Assembly (NCBI GenBank): GCA_964441755.1
Contig: CAYTVG010000015.1
Coordinates: 49,148-113,147, forward strand
Length of the DNA stretch: 64,000 nucleotides
Origin: JAUMBM01 sp964441755
GTDB lineage: Bacteria; Bacteroidota; Bacteroidia; Chitinophagales; Saprospiraceae
Reading direction: 5' to 3'
Shown here: positions 1 to 9,707 of the stretch, one piece after another
Layout: every line of letters starts with the position of its first letter
Numbering within the stretch: position 1 is the first letter of the stretch
Notes under the pieces: generated by a model
Databases searched by the model: none
What the model was told of the DNA's origin: nothing
What the model saw: only the letters and a program-made list of their open reading frames with translations
Program-made: the position numbers and the translations under genes

Positions 1-494
1 ATTTCACCAACGATCTGGCCATCAATCAGATCATCACCAGACTGGTATGGCTGCTGGCAGAAGATCATCCTTCTAAAGCTGTGTTTGCTGACTTTATGCT
101 CAAAGAGCTGATTATTCGGCTGGCGCAAACGGATGCCAGAACGGTCATCCTCGACGGGGCAAGCCAACTGCAGACGGAGTCGCGCCTGGCTTTCGTAGTG
201 CAGTATATCCGCGATCATCTGGAAGAGCCGTTGCAGATTGAGGATTTATGCCGCAAGGCCTGTATGAGTCAGGCGCACTTCTTTCGCTGTTTTAAAAATG
301 AATTCGGGGTCTCCCCGCTCGATTTTATCCAGGCAGAGCGGATCAAACTCGCCAAAAGGCTTCTGCGTGATCCCAAACACTCTGTCAGTGAAGTCTGCTA
401 CCGCTGTGGCTTCAATAGTTTATCTTATTTTAATAAGGTTTTCAAACGGTTTACCCAGCTTTCTCCTTCTGCCTACAAGCAACAGGCCGTATAG
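1..494 (+). CDS. AraC-family transcriptional regulator, C-terminal part
   Basis: The reading frame is open from the left edge (first full codon at base 3), so the 5' end is missing; about 163 residues remain. The last ~100 residues form the two helix-turn-helix units of an AraC/XylS DNA-binding domain: the first around SQAHFFRCFKNEFGVSP and the second around VSEVCYRCGFNSLSYFNKVF, ending in the usual LSPSAYK. The residues before it look like the end of the helical sensor domain of such regulators. No ligand can be inferred. No obvious terminator follows; two short hairpins (567-595 and 626-645) lie downstream. Confidence 0.9.
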   Translation, partial: FTNDLAINQIITRLVWLLAEDHPSKAVFADFMLKELIIRLAQTDARTVILDGASQLQTESRLAFVVQYIRDHLEEPLQIEDLCRKACMSQAHFFRCFKNEFGVSPLDFIQAERIKLAKRLLRDPKHSVSEVCYRCGFNSLSYFNKVFKRFTQLSPSAYKQQAV

Positions 495-948
495 TTGGCG
501 GGTGTGGCAGCAATGCCTGCTGCGGCTTGCAACATTCTTTATCAATCATTGGAAAAATGCCAGGATGACCCCCTGCCATGGGAATGGAGGGGGTCAGACC
601 TTAGGCACGCGGGGGGAATGGTTCCTGTCTGTGGGGGGACAGACAAGAAGGAAATCTTTGCTCGAGCGGCTATTGCTTACGCATGTCAACGCTTGCAAGG
701 GCACAGTACAATTGTCAACGCTTGTGTGATGATCGACTGTTCCGCAATGATAGGTACTTTTTTAATTAAACGCTATATACCAAAATTAATACAAAAATAC
801 AATCAATTGATTTTGTGCTTTTTGCGAAAAAGGTGTATTACTTTTGTCCTAGTATAAAAGTATGTTTTTTTTTACGGCGTGTGAAATTAGGCGGAAAAAT
901 GGGTGTGTCAACCTGCGTACCGACCTGTACAAGGCCGGGAAAATTCAA
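495..948. other. Intergenic region with two short hairpins
   Basis: No convincing gene is seen here. A hairpin with 8-bp arms (567-574 with 588-595) and another with 7-bp arms around six G residues (626-632 with 639-645) lie in the left half. The right half is AT-rich. The region separates the AraC gene from the converging TPR/HTH gene. Confidence 0.6.
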
Positions 949-2796
949 CTAAAGTTGCGCTATAAATTGTTGCAGGCTGTCGTCGTTCTCTTTAAGATTG
1001 AGCTTCTCCTCCAGCCGATATTTTTTCTTGTAGATACCCGGCATAGTAATGTTGAAAATAGAGGCAATGTCCTTAAGCGGTATGTTGAGCTTGATGAGCA
1101 TACAAAATTGAACATCGTTCTGGGTCAGGCGAGGGTAGTTCTTCTTCAGATTTTCAACGAAACCGGGGTAGATGAGATCAAATTTGATGCTCAGGTTTTG
1201 CCAGTAGGTCTTGTTGCCTGCAAATTCCGGTGACTCATCGTCAGCATTGAGCAATGGCAGTATAGGCTTGTCTGCAAATTCAGTTCGTATCAGTTCGTTT
1301 TCTTTAGCAATGGAGATCAGTTCATCCTGCTGCTGGCTGACAATTTTTTCCAAAAATTCGGCTTGTTCTGACTTGACACGCTCAATTTCGGCCAGAAGGT
1401 GGTATTTCTCCTCCAATTCACGCAACTGTTTGGCTTTTATACGGTTTTTTCGGACAACTGAGAAAATAGATGTCAGGAGGATGACGATTACAAGTGAGAT
1501 AATTAGCAAACGGTAGCGCGTAATCAGTTTTTGGTTTTCAATCTGCGCAAGCAGGTTTTGGTTTTCAAGTCTTTGGTTTTCTGTTTGGTAGAAAAGCTCC
1601 AAATCGTGTACAGCAAGCCTTGTTTCAAGATTTAGCACAGAATCTTTGTAGGTTTCCAGCGAACGCAACAGTTCAAAAGCTCCCTGGAAATTCCCCTGCT
1701 TTTCATAGGCGAGGATGATGTTTTCTTTTATGTTGTTGGATATTTCCGGGTAACCGAGCGAATTAGCTTCCTTTTCGGCTTCTCTGTAGATGGCGAGCGC
1801 TTCGGTATACCTGCCTTTTTTGATGAGCACATTCCCTATACCTGTCTTGGCATACAGTACACCTTGCGGAATATGCGTGTCTTCACAGCTCTTCTTTACG
1901 TCCTGGTAAAGTGCCAGCGCCTCATCTGTCCGCCCCAGTACATCAGCAAACACATTAGCGAGGTTGTATTTGGCGGGCAGATTGTTTTCAGAAGTCAGCG
2001 AGTCAATCACATATTGAAAATAATATACAGCACTGTCCGGTTTGCTTCGTTTGTAGAGTATACCGATGTTACTCAGGACTGCTGCAAGCTGTTGGGTATC
2101 TCCGGACTGCCGCATGTAGTTGGCGGCAAGTCGCTGGTATTTGAGCGCTTCATCATAACTTTGGATAGCACTGTACACATTGCCAATGTTGACACACACT
2201 GCTCCCAGCGCTTGCCGGTAGTCGTATTTTTTATAAATATTGTAGGACTTCAGCAACCACTTCAGCGCTTCAGGGTGCTTATCATCCCGACTGAGCAAGG
2301 AGCCGTGGGTATTGTATATATAGGCATGCTGTTCGGTAGGGGCACGCCTTTGCAAATACACGATCGCTATATTTATCCATTTTTCGATAATGCGCGTATG
2401 CACCTGGCTGAATTCATCGTAAGATAAGAATTGAAGGGAATTGACAATCTGTTGTGTATCAAGCATATTTGCAGCTAACCTGCAACTTTCATTGGCAAAA
2501 TAGACCATTGAATCCTTGATGTTTTGCTGGGAGAAAACTTTGGTCTTAATCTGGTAGGCATTGATCTTCGTGGCTGTATTGGCATACGCCAGTAGGTTGG
2601 GGTCTGAAAGGTAGCTATTGGCTTGTATAAGTACACTGTCGGTATTTTTGTATAGCCGGGGCTCATTTAATTTTTGGAGGGACTGTAGTTTTTGTCCGGG
2701 GTAGTCGCCGGACTCATTTTGGCATGCCGTGAATACGAACAATACAGAAACAATAGCCAATATGCATGTTCTTGAGGAGAATATTGCTTTGTACAT
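949..2796 (-). CDS. Membrane TPR/HTH signalling protein (paralogue 1)
   Basis: A 615-residue protein with a lipoprotein-like signal (cysteine at residue 25, preceded by FTA), a long region of tetratricopeptide-like helical pairs (about 90-400), one hydrophobic membrane segment near residues 430-450, a charged coiled coil, and a C-terminal ~75-residue domain resembling LuxR/sigma-type helix-turn-helix (LTQNDVQFCMLIKLNIPLKD). Bacteroidota carry many such proteins and they are thought to be regulators, but the signal and target are unknown. Its neighbour at 2964-4826 shares the same architecture and almost the same C terminus, so the pair is a tandem duplication. A possible promoter box (CAAATTTA at 2902-2909, TAAATTTG on the gene strand) lies about 100 bases upstream. 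Confidence 0.85.
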   Translation of the reverse strand: MYKAIFSSRTCILAIVSVLFVFTACQNESGDYPGQKLQSLQKLNEPRLYKNTDSVLIQANSYLSDPNLLAYANTATKINAYQIKTKVFSQQNIKDSMVYFANESCRLAANMLDTQQIVNSLQFLSYDEFSQVHTRIIEKWINIAIVYLQRRAPTEQHAYIYNTHGSLLSRDDKHPEALKWLLKSYNIYKKYDYRQALGAVCVNIGNVYSAIQSYDEALKYQRLAANYMRQSGDTQQLAAVLSNIGILYKRSKPDSAVYYFQYVIDSLTSENNLPAKYNLANVFADVLGRTDEALALYQDVKKSCEDTHIPQGVLYAKTGIGNVLIKKGRYTEALAIYREAEKEANSLGYPEISNNIKENIILAYEKQGNFQGAFELLRSLETYKDSVLNLETRLAVHDLELFYQTENQRLENQNLLAQIENQKLITRYRLLIISLVIVILLTSIFSVVRKNRIKAKQLRELEEKYHLLAEIERVKSEQAEFLEKIVSQQQDELISIAKENELIRTEFADKPILPLLNADDESPEFAGNKTYWQNLSIKFDLIYPGFVENLKKNYPRLTQNDVQFCMLIKLNIPLKDIASIFNITMPGIYKKKYRLEEKLNLKENDDSLQQFIAQL

Positions 2797-2963
2797 AGTA
2801 TTTGTATAAATTGGGTATCTTATGTATCATGTGGCATCCCGGGCGGGGATTTGATAACATTAAAATATGCAATATGAAATCTTGTATTAAGATGGGGATA
2901 ACAAATTTATGAATAATTGTTAAAATATTTTAGCCATGTTAATGTGGCTTTGTCATTGCAGTG

Positions 2964-4826
2964 TCACAATTTTTCAAGATACACCTCCAGACTCTGATGA
3001 CCATCCTTCAAGTTCATTTTTTCTTCAATTCTGTATTTCTTTTTATAAAGGCTGCCTGTCGTTATGTTGAAAATACCTGCAATCTCTTTGAGCGGAATTC
3101 CGAGCTTGATGAGCATACATAGTTGCAGATCATTTTGGGTGAGCCTGGGGTGATTTTTTTGTAATTGATCAATGAAACCGGGGTAGATGAGGCTAAATTT
3201 CAGGCTTAGCTGCTGCCAATAGGACCCGGAGGCGAGGGCGTTGTAAGCAGTTCCTTTTTCTCTCATTTCCTGCAATTGCTTTTCTGAGAGATCGAGCCTT
3301 ATATCCTGGTTTTCATTGGCCATGGTCATAATCTCCTGCTGCTGTTGGGCAATCAGCTGCTCATAGAAAACAGACTGTGCTGATTTCATTTGTTCCAATT
3401 CCGCGAGTAACCGATATTTTTCATGTAGCTTTTCCAGTTGGGTTGCCTTCCGTCGCTGTGCCCGCCAGGCGAGTAATATGAAAAACGCCATGACAACTGT
3501 GGCGATTCCTGCCAATAAACTGCGGTTTCGAATATTGAGTTGCTGATTTTCAATTCGGGTGATTAGCTTATTTCTGGCGAGCTTTTGGTTCTCGCTTTCA
3601 TAAAACAGCTCAAGGTCGTGAATAGCCACCTGCGTCTGCAGGTTGGTTACAGAGTCTTTCCACGCATGTTGCTCGCGCAGCATGCGGTAGGCTTGCTCGT
3701 AGCGCCCCTGCTCTTCCAGGACGTCTATAATGCTGCTGCGAATATCCACCGAGAGTTCCTGCAAATCAAAAGAATCAGCTCTTTGAGCCGCCGCCTCATA
3801 AAGCGCCATAGCCTGGGGGTAGTGCCTGTTTTTGTTGTGATAATAGGCTAGTCCCAGATCGGCATACAAGACGCCAATGTCAAAATCCATCGCCTGACTT
3901 TTCCTGCGTACGTCAGCATACAATTGTAAAGCTTCCTGCTGTCGAATCTCCTGTGCTACATACACATTGGCCAGGTTATATTGGGCCATAAGTACATAAT
4001 CGTCTGCCCCGGGCAGGGAGTCTATCACGTATCGGTAATAGTAGATGGCACTGTCGGGGTTTACATCCCAATAGGTTGTCCCGAGGTTATTGATGGCGCC
4101 TGCAAGATTAGACGGGTTTTTGAGCTGCCGTATGTAGTAGATGGCTTGTCGCTGAAATTCTATGGCCTTATCCTGACTGTTGATGGCCATATAGAGATTG
4201 CTAAGATCAATACTCAGGTTGCCTAAGGCTGACAAATCGTTGTACTGTTGATGGATGCTGTAGGCCTCCAATAGCCATCGCTGTGCCTCCTTGTAGTCAG
4301 CCTTTTTGAATAAGTAAGTACCGTACAGATGAAATATTTTACCATGTCTTCTGTCTTGCGGTTTTTGGGGCTGCAGGTAGTGGAAGGCAGTCGGTATCCA
4401 TTTTTCTATTTTTTTTGTCTGCAGCTGCGAAAATTCATGGAAATGTATAATCAGCAGAGTTCGTACAATTTGGGCAGTATCACGCAGCTCCAGCGCTGTC
4501 TCATTCGCTTTTTGCGCATAGTAAATGCTGGAGTCAATATTGCCCAATTGATTGTGTATTTGCACTTTGAGCTGTGCGATGCGCAGGCTTGCAGATAAGT
4601 CCTGCGGGTCTTGCTTCGCCTGTTTCGCCTGAAGTATCTCCAGCTCTCGCAATACACTGTCCGGCCGGGGCGATGGCTGAGTCCAGTCGTGTTGCTCCCA
4701 TCGGGTGATGCCGGCTTCCAGCTGACGGTCGTCTCCGGAGGATTGTTTTTCACAGGCTGTGAAAAAACTTGTACACAGGCAGGCCAACGCTGCGAGCAGG
4801 CGATATTGTTTTGTAAGGGTTCCCAT
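2964..4826 (-). CDS. Membrane TPR/HTH signalling protein (paralogue 2)
   Basis: This is a 620-residue sister of the downstream gene. I chose the ATG at 4826 rather than the longer frame to 4871 because it gives a clean lipoprotein signal with cysteine 25 after FFTA, matching the paralogue exactly. TPR-like repeats fill about residues 100-410. A membrane segment (SLLAGIATVVMAFFILLAW), a coiled coil, and the C-terminal helix-turn-helix domain (LTQNDLQLCMLIKLGIPLKE) follow. The HTH would be cytoplasmic and the TPR part outside. A lipid anchor plus a membrane span is an odd combination, so the cysteine may simply lie inside a signal anchor. Confidence 0.85.
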   Translation of the reverse strand: MGTLTKQYRLLAALACLCTSFFTACEKQSSGDDRQLEAGITRWEQHDWTQPSPRPDSVLRELEILQAKQAKQDPQDLSASLRIAQLKVQIHNQLGNIDSSIYYAQKANETALELRDTAQIVRTLLIIHFHEFSQLQTKKIEKWIPTAFHYLQPQKPQDRRHGKIFHLYGTYLFKKADYKEAQRWLLEAYSIHQQYNDLSALGNLSIDLSNLYMAINSQDKAIEFQRQAIYYIRQLKNPSNLAGAINNLGTTYWDVNPDSAIYYYRYVIDSLPGADDYVLMAQYNLANVYVAQEIRQQEALQLYADVRRKSQAMDFDIGVLYADLGLAYYHNKNRHYPQAMALYEAAAQRADSFDLQELSVDIRSSIIDVLEEQGRYEQAYRMLREQHAWKDSVTNLQTQVAIHDLELFYESENQKLARNKLITRIENQQLNIRNRSLLAGIATVVMAFFILLAWRAQRRKATQLEKLHEKYRLLAELEQMKSAQSVFYEQLIAQQQQEIMTMANENQDIRLDLSEKQLQEMREKGTAYNALASGSYWQQLSLKFSLIYPGFIDQLQKNHPRLTQNDLQLCMLIKLGIPLKEIAGIFNITTGSLYKKKYRIEEKMNLKDGHQSLEVYLEKL

Positions 4827-5355
4827 ACGTACAGGGGTAGTGTGCCCCGGGGTAAAAACTGCTCTTGGCATGTCACATAGTCATTTGACTTATCACATGA
4901 TAATGTGTTTTTGCGAGTGTTTTAGTTATTTACTACAGCTGTCGAATCTTGTAAGGGGGAGGAGAATGAGCTTCAAATTAGCCATAAAGTTAAGACCATT
5001 TTTTTTAAAAACAGCGATTTTTATCATACCCGGGAATCGCTGCCAACCGGGTATGCGGGCATTGCTGTTGTAGCTAGTAAGAAGCGTGTTTGTACGTTTT
5101 TGTAAAGCAAAAAACCGGTATCTGCGGGCAGGAAAAAGCTGAGACCCCACAATACCCTGAGTCTGGTAAGCAATGCCTGTATTCGAGCCAAAATGGCCAC
5201 GATCACGAGTAAATACCCTGGATACTGACCCACACAGAGCATATTCGTATAAGAGTGATAGCCAGCCCATTCAACAAAAAGCGCTGTGTCAGTAATTCGT
5301 TGCTAAAGGATAGTAAGGTTTATAAACTTTTTCGCCACAGACTCGTTCAAAAGGC
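4827..5355. other. Intergenic region, no gene recognised
   Basis: About 530 bases separate two divergent genes. Open frames on the minus strand (for example 4926-5270) have no recognisable features and poor composition. The segment 4870-4900 contains an imperfect palindrome around gtcacatagtcatttgactt, a possible regulator site ahead of the TPR/HTH gene. Confidence 0.5.
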
Positions 5356-6108
5356 ATGAAAACAAAAATTTTTCTCTTCGGCTTGCTGTTCGTGTTGGCC
5401 ACTGCAATCATCGGCTTTCTCGTACTTCGCCTCAGCCTGCACGAAAAAGAACCTCAGGGTGTCGAGGGCGCGGAAGCTGAGCGGCTCACGCAACAAGTAT
5501 ATGCCAGCCTCAACAAACCCGCCTGGGACAGTACCGACTGGGTGCGCTGGACGTTCCGGGGAGATCATCACTACCTCTGGGATAAGCGCAACAACCGCCT
5601 GCAGGCACAGTGGGGAGATGTATCGGTGGAAATGGATCTGCACAGCCAGCTGGGGCAGGTCAAAAAAGGCGGTAAGCTGCTGCAGGGCAGCCGGGCTGCG
5701 CGCCTGCTGAAAAAAGCCTATGCCAATTTTTGCAACGACAGCTTCTGGCTGGCAGCGCCCTACAAACTGACAGACCCGGGTACGCAGCGGTCAGTGGTCA
5801 CACTGGCTGACGGCAGGAAAGGACTCAAAATCAGCTACAGCAGCGGCGGGGTCACGCCCGGCGACAGCTATGTATGGATACTGGACGATACAGCTACACC
5901 CGTGGCCTTCAAAATGTGGGTAGCCATCCTGCCCATCGGCGGCCTCGAAGCAAGCTGGGAGCAGTGGATAACGCTGCCAACCGGCGCCCGCCTGGCTTCC
6001 TTCCACCTGTTGGCGGGCAAGATACAGTCAGGTGTGGACAATATCGACGGCGGCAGGGGCGAGGCGCCTGTGCTGCAGCCGGCAGCAAGCAGTAAAGTCA
6101 GTTCATAG
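5356..6108 (+). CDS. Exported or membrane-anchored protein of unknown function
   Basis: A 250-residue protein with an N-terminal hydrophobic segment (about residues 5-25) that could be a signal anchor. The rest looks soluble and rich in beta strands, with tryptophans in motifs such as DWVRWTFRGDHHYLWD and a later SYVWILDD. The pattern is loosely like the LolA-type or outer-membrane-lipoprotein sorting folds in Bacteroidota, but I do not recognise the family and assign no function. It stands alone, divergent from the TPR/HTH pair. Its TAG stop forms the first three bases of a long perfect palindrome. Confidence 0.75.
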   Translation: MKTKIFLFGLLFVLATAIIGFLVLRLSLHEKEPQGVEGAEAERLTQQVYASLNKPAWDSTDWVRWTFRGDHHYLWDKRNNRLQAQWGDVSVEMDLHSQLGQVKKGGKLLQGSRAARLLKKAYANFCNDSFWLAAPYKLTDPGTQRSVVTLADGRKGLKISYSSGGVTPGDSYVWILDDTATPVAFKMWVAILPIGGLEASWEQWITLPTGARLASFHLLAGKIQSGVDNIDGGRGEAPVLQPAASSKVSS

Positions 6109-6150
6109 CCCTTCATTTTTGATTTTGCAAAAATCAAAAATGAAGGGCTA
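6106..6150 (+). terminator. Perfect 21-bp palindrome overlapping a stop codon
   Basis: Arms 6106-6126 and 6130-6150 are perfectly complementary around a 3-base loop. The left arm starts with the TAG stop of the upstream gene and contains T-runs, so it can act as an intrinsic terminator or 3' stabiliser. Confidence 0.65.
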
Positions 6151-6151
6151 T

Positions 6152-6191
6152 ACGAGGCAGTTCGGCAGCCATGGCTGCCGAACTGCCTCGT
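6152..6191. repeat. 40-bp perfect palindrome
   Basis: The segment 6152-6191 is self-complementary over its whole length with centre ccatgg, directly after the previous hairpin. No T-run follows, so it may be a cruciform or RNA stem rather than a classical terminator. Confidence 0.6.
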
Positions 6192-6267
6192 TCAACTTGC
6201 CGGAAAGGCTGCCAGGCTTTTTACTGCGGGCATAAAATTTCTTCGCCCGGGTAAACGATATAGCTTC

Positions 6268-6275
6268 TATCTTTG
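6268..6275 (+). promoter_or_regulatory. Putative Bacteroidota -7 box (TATCTTTG)
   Basis: Matches the TAnnTTTG consensus described for the Bacteroidota primary sigma factor and lies 71 bases before the ygiQ start codon. Confidence 0.5.
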
Positions 6276-6345
6276 TACTCTTGGGACGTTGTCTTTTTTG
6301 TGTTGACAACATAGTGATACTCATAAAGCGAGGGACGATAAAATC

Positions 6346-8310
6346 ATGGTAGAAAACGAGAGACCCATTACGGACTGGCTGCCCATCACCCGCAAAGAGG
6401 TGGAGCAGCGGGGATGGGATGAACTGGATGTGATCATCGTGTCCGGGGACGCGTATGTCGACCATCCGGCTTTTGGTACGGCCGTCATCGGCCGTATTCT
6501 GGAAAGCGAGGGGCTGCGGGTAGCTATTATTGCTCAGCCCAACTGGCAGGATGATCTCCGGGATTTCAAAAAAATGGGACGCCCCCGGCTGTTTTTTGGC
6601 GTCACTTCCGGCTGTATGGACTCCATGGTCAACCACTATACGGCCTCCAAGCGCAAGCGATCGACGGATGCGTATACGCCCGGCGGGGCAGTAGGGCACC
6701 GGCCCGACTATGCTGTCAAAGTGTATACCGAAATCCTCAAGCAGCTGTATCCCGACGTGCCGGTACTGATCGGCGGTATTGAGGCCTCTTTGCGCAGGGT
6801 AACGCACTACGATTACTGGAGCGATAAGCTTTTTCCCAACATCCTGAGTATGAGCGGTGCCGATATGCTGGTGTACGGCATGGGCGAACTGCCGCTGCGC
6901 GAGATCGTTCGTTTGCTGAAAAAAGGGGTGCCCTTTTCTTCGCTCACGACCATCCCCCAGACGGCTATCCTTATCCCGCGTGACCAGGCGCCGCCTGTGC
7001 ACAAGGGCTGGGAAACAATGGCACTCAACTCGCATGAGAAGTGTATGCGGGACAAAATTGCTTATGCGGCCAACTTCAAGCATGTCGAGCAGGAGTCCAA
7101 TAAGGTTCGTGCCCGCCGCCTGACGCAGGCGGTAGGGGAGCAGCAGATTGTCATCAATCCGCCTTATCCGCCCATGACAGAAGAGCAGGTCGATGCTTCC
7201 TTTGACCTGCCCTACACCCGGTTGCCGCATCCCAAGTACAAGAAGCGGGGCTACCCGCCTGCTTTCGAGATGATCCGCTTTTCGATCAACATGCACCGCG
7301 GCTGCTTCGGGGGCTGCAGCTTCTGCACAATCTCGGCTCACCAGGGCAAATTTATCGCCAGCCGCTCGGAGGAGTCGATCATGAAGGAAGTGGAGCAGGT
7401 GGTGAAAATGCCTGATTTCAAGGGGTATATATCTGATCTTGGCGGGCCTTCGGCCAATATGTACCGCATGAAGGGGAAAGTGCAGGAAATTTGCGACCGT
7501 TGTGTAGCGCCTTCCTGCATCCATCCGGTCATCTGCAGCAACCTGGATACCAGCCACAAGCCGCTGACAGAGATCTACCGCAAGGTGGATGCCCACCCGG
7601 AGGTCAAAAAGGCTTTCGTCAGCAGCGGTATCCGCTACGATCTGCTGGCGGATGGTTATAATAAAAATAACGACGGCAGTCTGGAAGAGTATATGGAGCA
7701 GCTGGTCACCCGCCATGTGTGTGGCCGCCTGAAAGTAGCTCCCGAGCATACGTCCGATGATACTTTGCGCATCATGCGCAAGCCGGCGTTCAAGCATTTC
7801 CACGAGTTCAAAAATCGCTACGAACGCATCAACCAGAAGCATGGGCTCAACCAGCCGCTGATTCCGTATTTCATCTCCAGCCACCCCGGTTCACAGGCGG
7901 AGGACATGGCCAATCTGGCGGCAGAGACCAAAGACCTGGGCTTCAGGCTCGAGCAGGTGCAGGATTTTACGCCCACACCCATGACGGTAGCGACGGAAAT
8001 CTACTACGCCGGGGTACACCCCTATACGCTCAAGCCGGTCTATGCGGCACGCGATCCTAAGGAGCGCAAGGCACAGCATTTGTTTTTCTTCTGGTACAAA
8101 CGCGAAAATCACCAGCAGATACGGCAGGAGCTCAAGTCCCTCGGTCGGGAGGATCTGCTGGAAAAGTTGCTGAACGACAAGAAGAAAGCTGCTAAGCAGG
8201 CGTATATCAAAAACAGGGCGCAGGAAGGCCGCCCGCTGCAGGCAGCGGGCACTAAAAAAGATACTTTTGCCGCAGGCTCGCGGCAGCGGCCCAAAAAAAG
8301 GCCGTTGTAG
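6346..8310 (+). CDS. ygiQ: YgiQ-family radical SAM protein
   Basis: A 654-residue radical SAM enzyme. The iron-sulfur motif CxxxCxxC is at C320, C324 and C327 (HRGCFGGCSFCTISAHQG), with the family-typical YgiQ N-terminal domain before it (GDAYVDHPAFGTAVIGR, TSGCMDSMVNHYT) and a conserved C-terminal part (LKVAPEHTSDDTLRIMRKP). Length and motifs fit YgiQ/UPF0313 well. The reaction of this family is not established. A lysine/arginine-rich tail of about 50 residues ends the protein. It is monocistronic, with a promoter box upstream and a strong bidirectional terminator shared with the converging namZ-like gene. Confidence 0.95.
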   Translation: MVENERPITDWLPITRKEVEQRGWDELDVIIVSGDAYVDHPAFGTAVIGRILESEGLRVAIIAQPNWQDDLRDFKKMGRPRLFFGVTSGCMDSMVNHYTASKRKRSTDAYTPGGAVGHRPDYAVKVYTEILKQLYPDVPVLIGGIEASLRRVTHYDYWSDKLFPNILSMSGADMLVYGMGELPLREIVRLLKKGVPFSSLTTIPQTAILIPRDQAPPVHKGWETMALNSHEKCMRDKIAYAANFKHVEQESNKVRARRLTQAVGEQQIVINPPYPPMTEEQVDASFDLPYTRLPHPKYKKRGYPPAFEMIRFSINMHRGCFGGCSFCTISAHQGKFIASRSEESIMKEVEQVVKMPDFKGYISDLGGPSANMYRMKGKVQEICDRCVAPSCIHPVICSNLDTSHKPLTEIYRKVDAHPEVKKAFVSSGIRYDLLADGYNKNNDGSLEEYMEQLVTRHVCGRLKVAPEHTSDDTLRIMRKPAFKHFHEFKNRYERINQKHGLNQPLIPYFISSHPGSQAEDMANLAAETKDLGFRLEQVQDFTPTPMTVATEIYYAGVHPYTLKPVYAARDPKERKAQHLFFFWYKRENHQQIRQELKSLGREDLLEKLLNDKKKAAKQAYIKNRAQEGRPLQAAGTKKDTFAAGSRQRPKKRPL

Positions 8311-8353
8311 GCGCTTTTGGCTGCGCTCAGCAGCCATGTAGGGCTTGCTTATG

Positions 8354-8393
8354 AAAAGGCTTTTGGGCGGCTGAGGCCGCCCAAAAGCCTTTT
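8354..8393. terminator. Bidirectional intrinsic terminator
   Basis: Perfect 18-bp arms (8354-8371 and 8376-8393) with a tgag loop, flanked by A and T runs, lie between the converging ygiQ and namZ-like genes. Confidence 0.85.
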
Positions 8394-9686
8394 TTATTCT
8401 TCATACAAAAGATAGGGTGCTCTGCGCTGCCGAAAGGCAGCCAGCCCTTCCTGCCAGGAAGCGCGGATAGAATCGGCTGACCAGCCCTCCAGAATTTGCT
8501 GCCGGAGCCCGGGGCCGCCGGCCAGCCTGTCAAAAAACAGGTTTTCCAGAAAAAACAGGCTGGTATCGGGCAGGTTGTGGTAGGCGTTGATGATATAGCT
8601 GAGGTCTATGCCGGCCGCCTCCCGCAGACTGTCGAGCGGCAGGCCACTCAGGTCGAGCCCCCGGCATTCGATGCCGTTGAGGGGCGGGTTCATAGCGCCT
8701 TCCATAGGCTGGGGCGTAAACTGGTAGTCGCCCAGTGTACAGAGCGGATGGCCAATGAGCTGGAACTGCTTATCGGTGCCGCGGCCGAGGCTGAAAGTGG
8801 TGCCCTCAAACAGGCAAATGCTGGGATAGAGCGCAATGGCCAGCGGATTGGGCAGGTTGGGAGAGGGCGGAATGGGCAGCAGGTAGGGACGCTGGTGGCT
8901 GTAATGGGCACAGGGGACAATGGTGAGGTCGCAGCTAAGGCCTTCGCCCAGCCAGCCTTCTCCGTTGATCATGCGGGCAAATTCACCAACCGTCATGCCG
9001 TGCACAATGGGCACCGGGTGCATGCCTACAAACGACTTGTAGAGCGTATCGAGTATGGGGCCGTCGATGTAGTGCCCGTTGGGATTGGGCCTGTCGAGCA
9101 CGATCAGCGGCTTGCCATAACGGGCAGCCGACTGCATGACGTAGTGTAGTGTACCTATATAGGTGTAGTAGCGAACGCCAACATCCTGGATATCGAAAAC
9201 CAGCAAATCAATGTCAGCAAGGTCTTCTTCGGCCGGAATGCGCTTTTTGCCGTAGAGGGATACCAGGCGTACACCGGTGCGCACATCGATGCTGTCATTG
9301 ACCAGCTCGCCTGCATCTGCTTTGCCCCGAAAGCCATGCTCGGGAGAAAAAATTTTGTCTACCTGTACCCCCAGCGAAAGCAGAGTGTCTACCAGGTGCA
9401 CTCCTTCAACCATGGATGTGTGGTTGACGATGAGCCCAACCGACTTGCCGGCCAGCAAGGGCAGGTAGCGGGGGAGTTGCCCGGAGCCCATCGCAATGGG
9501 CGGGGGCAGCGGCATGGGCATCGCTTCAGCGCTAACCTGTATTTGTTTGTCTACCGGCTTGATAGTTTGTTCTTTGGGAACCGTCTTCCTACCTCCCCGT
9601 CCGGCAGCACCAGGCTGCAATCTTCGGGAACAATTTATGGTAAAAAGAACTATTATAATAAGAAAAATTTTTATCTTGCCTCCCAT
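8394..9686 (-). CDS. DUF1343 exo-beta-N-acetylmuramidase NamZ-like lipoprotein
   Basis: A 430-residue protein with a lipoprotein-type signal (LFTINC, cysteine near residue 19) and the DUF1343 fold. Hallmarks are SVGLIVNHTSMVEGVHLVD, IFSPEHGFRGKADAGELV, and FDIQDVGVRYYTYIGTL. Characterised members (YbbC/NamZ, CAZy GH171) release N-acetylmuramic acid from the ends of peptidoglycan fragments, so a role in cell-wall recycling in the periplasm or outer membrane is likely. A proline/glycine-rich linker follows the signal. The gene diverges from the exonuclease gene with only 21 bases between start codons, so the promoters must overlap the coding regions. Confidence 0.88.
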   Translation of the reverse strand: MGGKIKIFLIIIVLFTINCSRRLQPGAAGRGGRKTVPKEQTIKPVDKQIQVSAEAMPMPLPPPIAMGSGQLPRYLPLLAGKSVGLIVNHTSMVEGVHLVDTLLSLGVQVDKIFSPEHGFRGKADAGELVNDSIDVRTGVRLVSLYGKKRIPAEEDLADIDLLVFDIQDVGVRYYTYIGTLHYVMQSAARYGKPLIVLDRPNPNGHYIDGPILDTLYKSFVGMHPVPIVHGMTVGEFARMINGEGWLGEGLSCDLTIVPCAHYSHQRPYLLPIPPSPNLPNPLAIALYPSICLFEGTTFSLGRGTDKQFQLIGHPLCTLGDYQFTPQPMEGAMNPPLNGIECRGLDLSGLPLDSLREAAGIDLSYIINAYHNLPDTSLFFLENLFFDRLAGGPGLRQQILEGWSADSIRASWQEGLAAFRQRRAPYLLYEE

Positions 9687-9707
9687 ATACCGCTAGCTTA
9701 CAGTTGA

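Noticed and set aside
4926..5270. Small minus-strand protein gene
   Set aside because: No signal, no domain, and no ribosome site; composition is like non-coding DNA.
6148..7884. Long minus-strand ORF of 578 codons
   Set aside because: It lies antisense to ygiQ, which has clear radical SAM motifs, and has a histidine-, arginine- and leucine-rich composition typical of a shadow frame.
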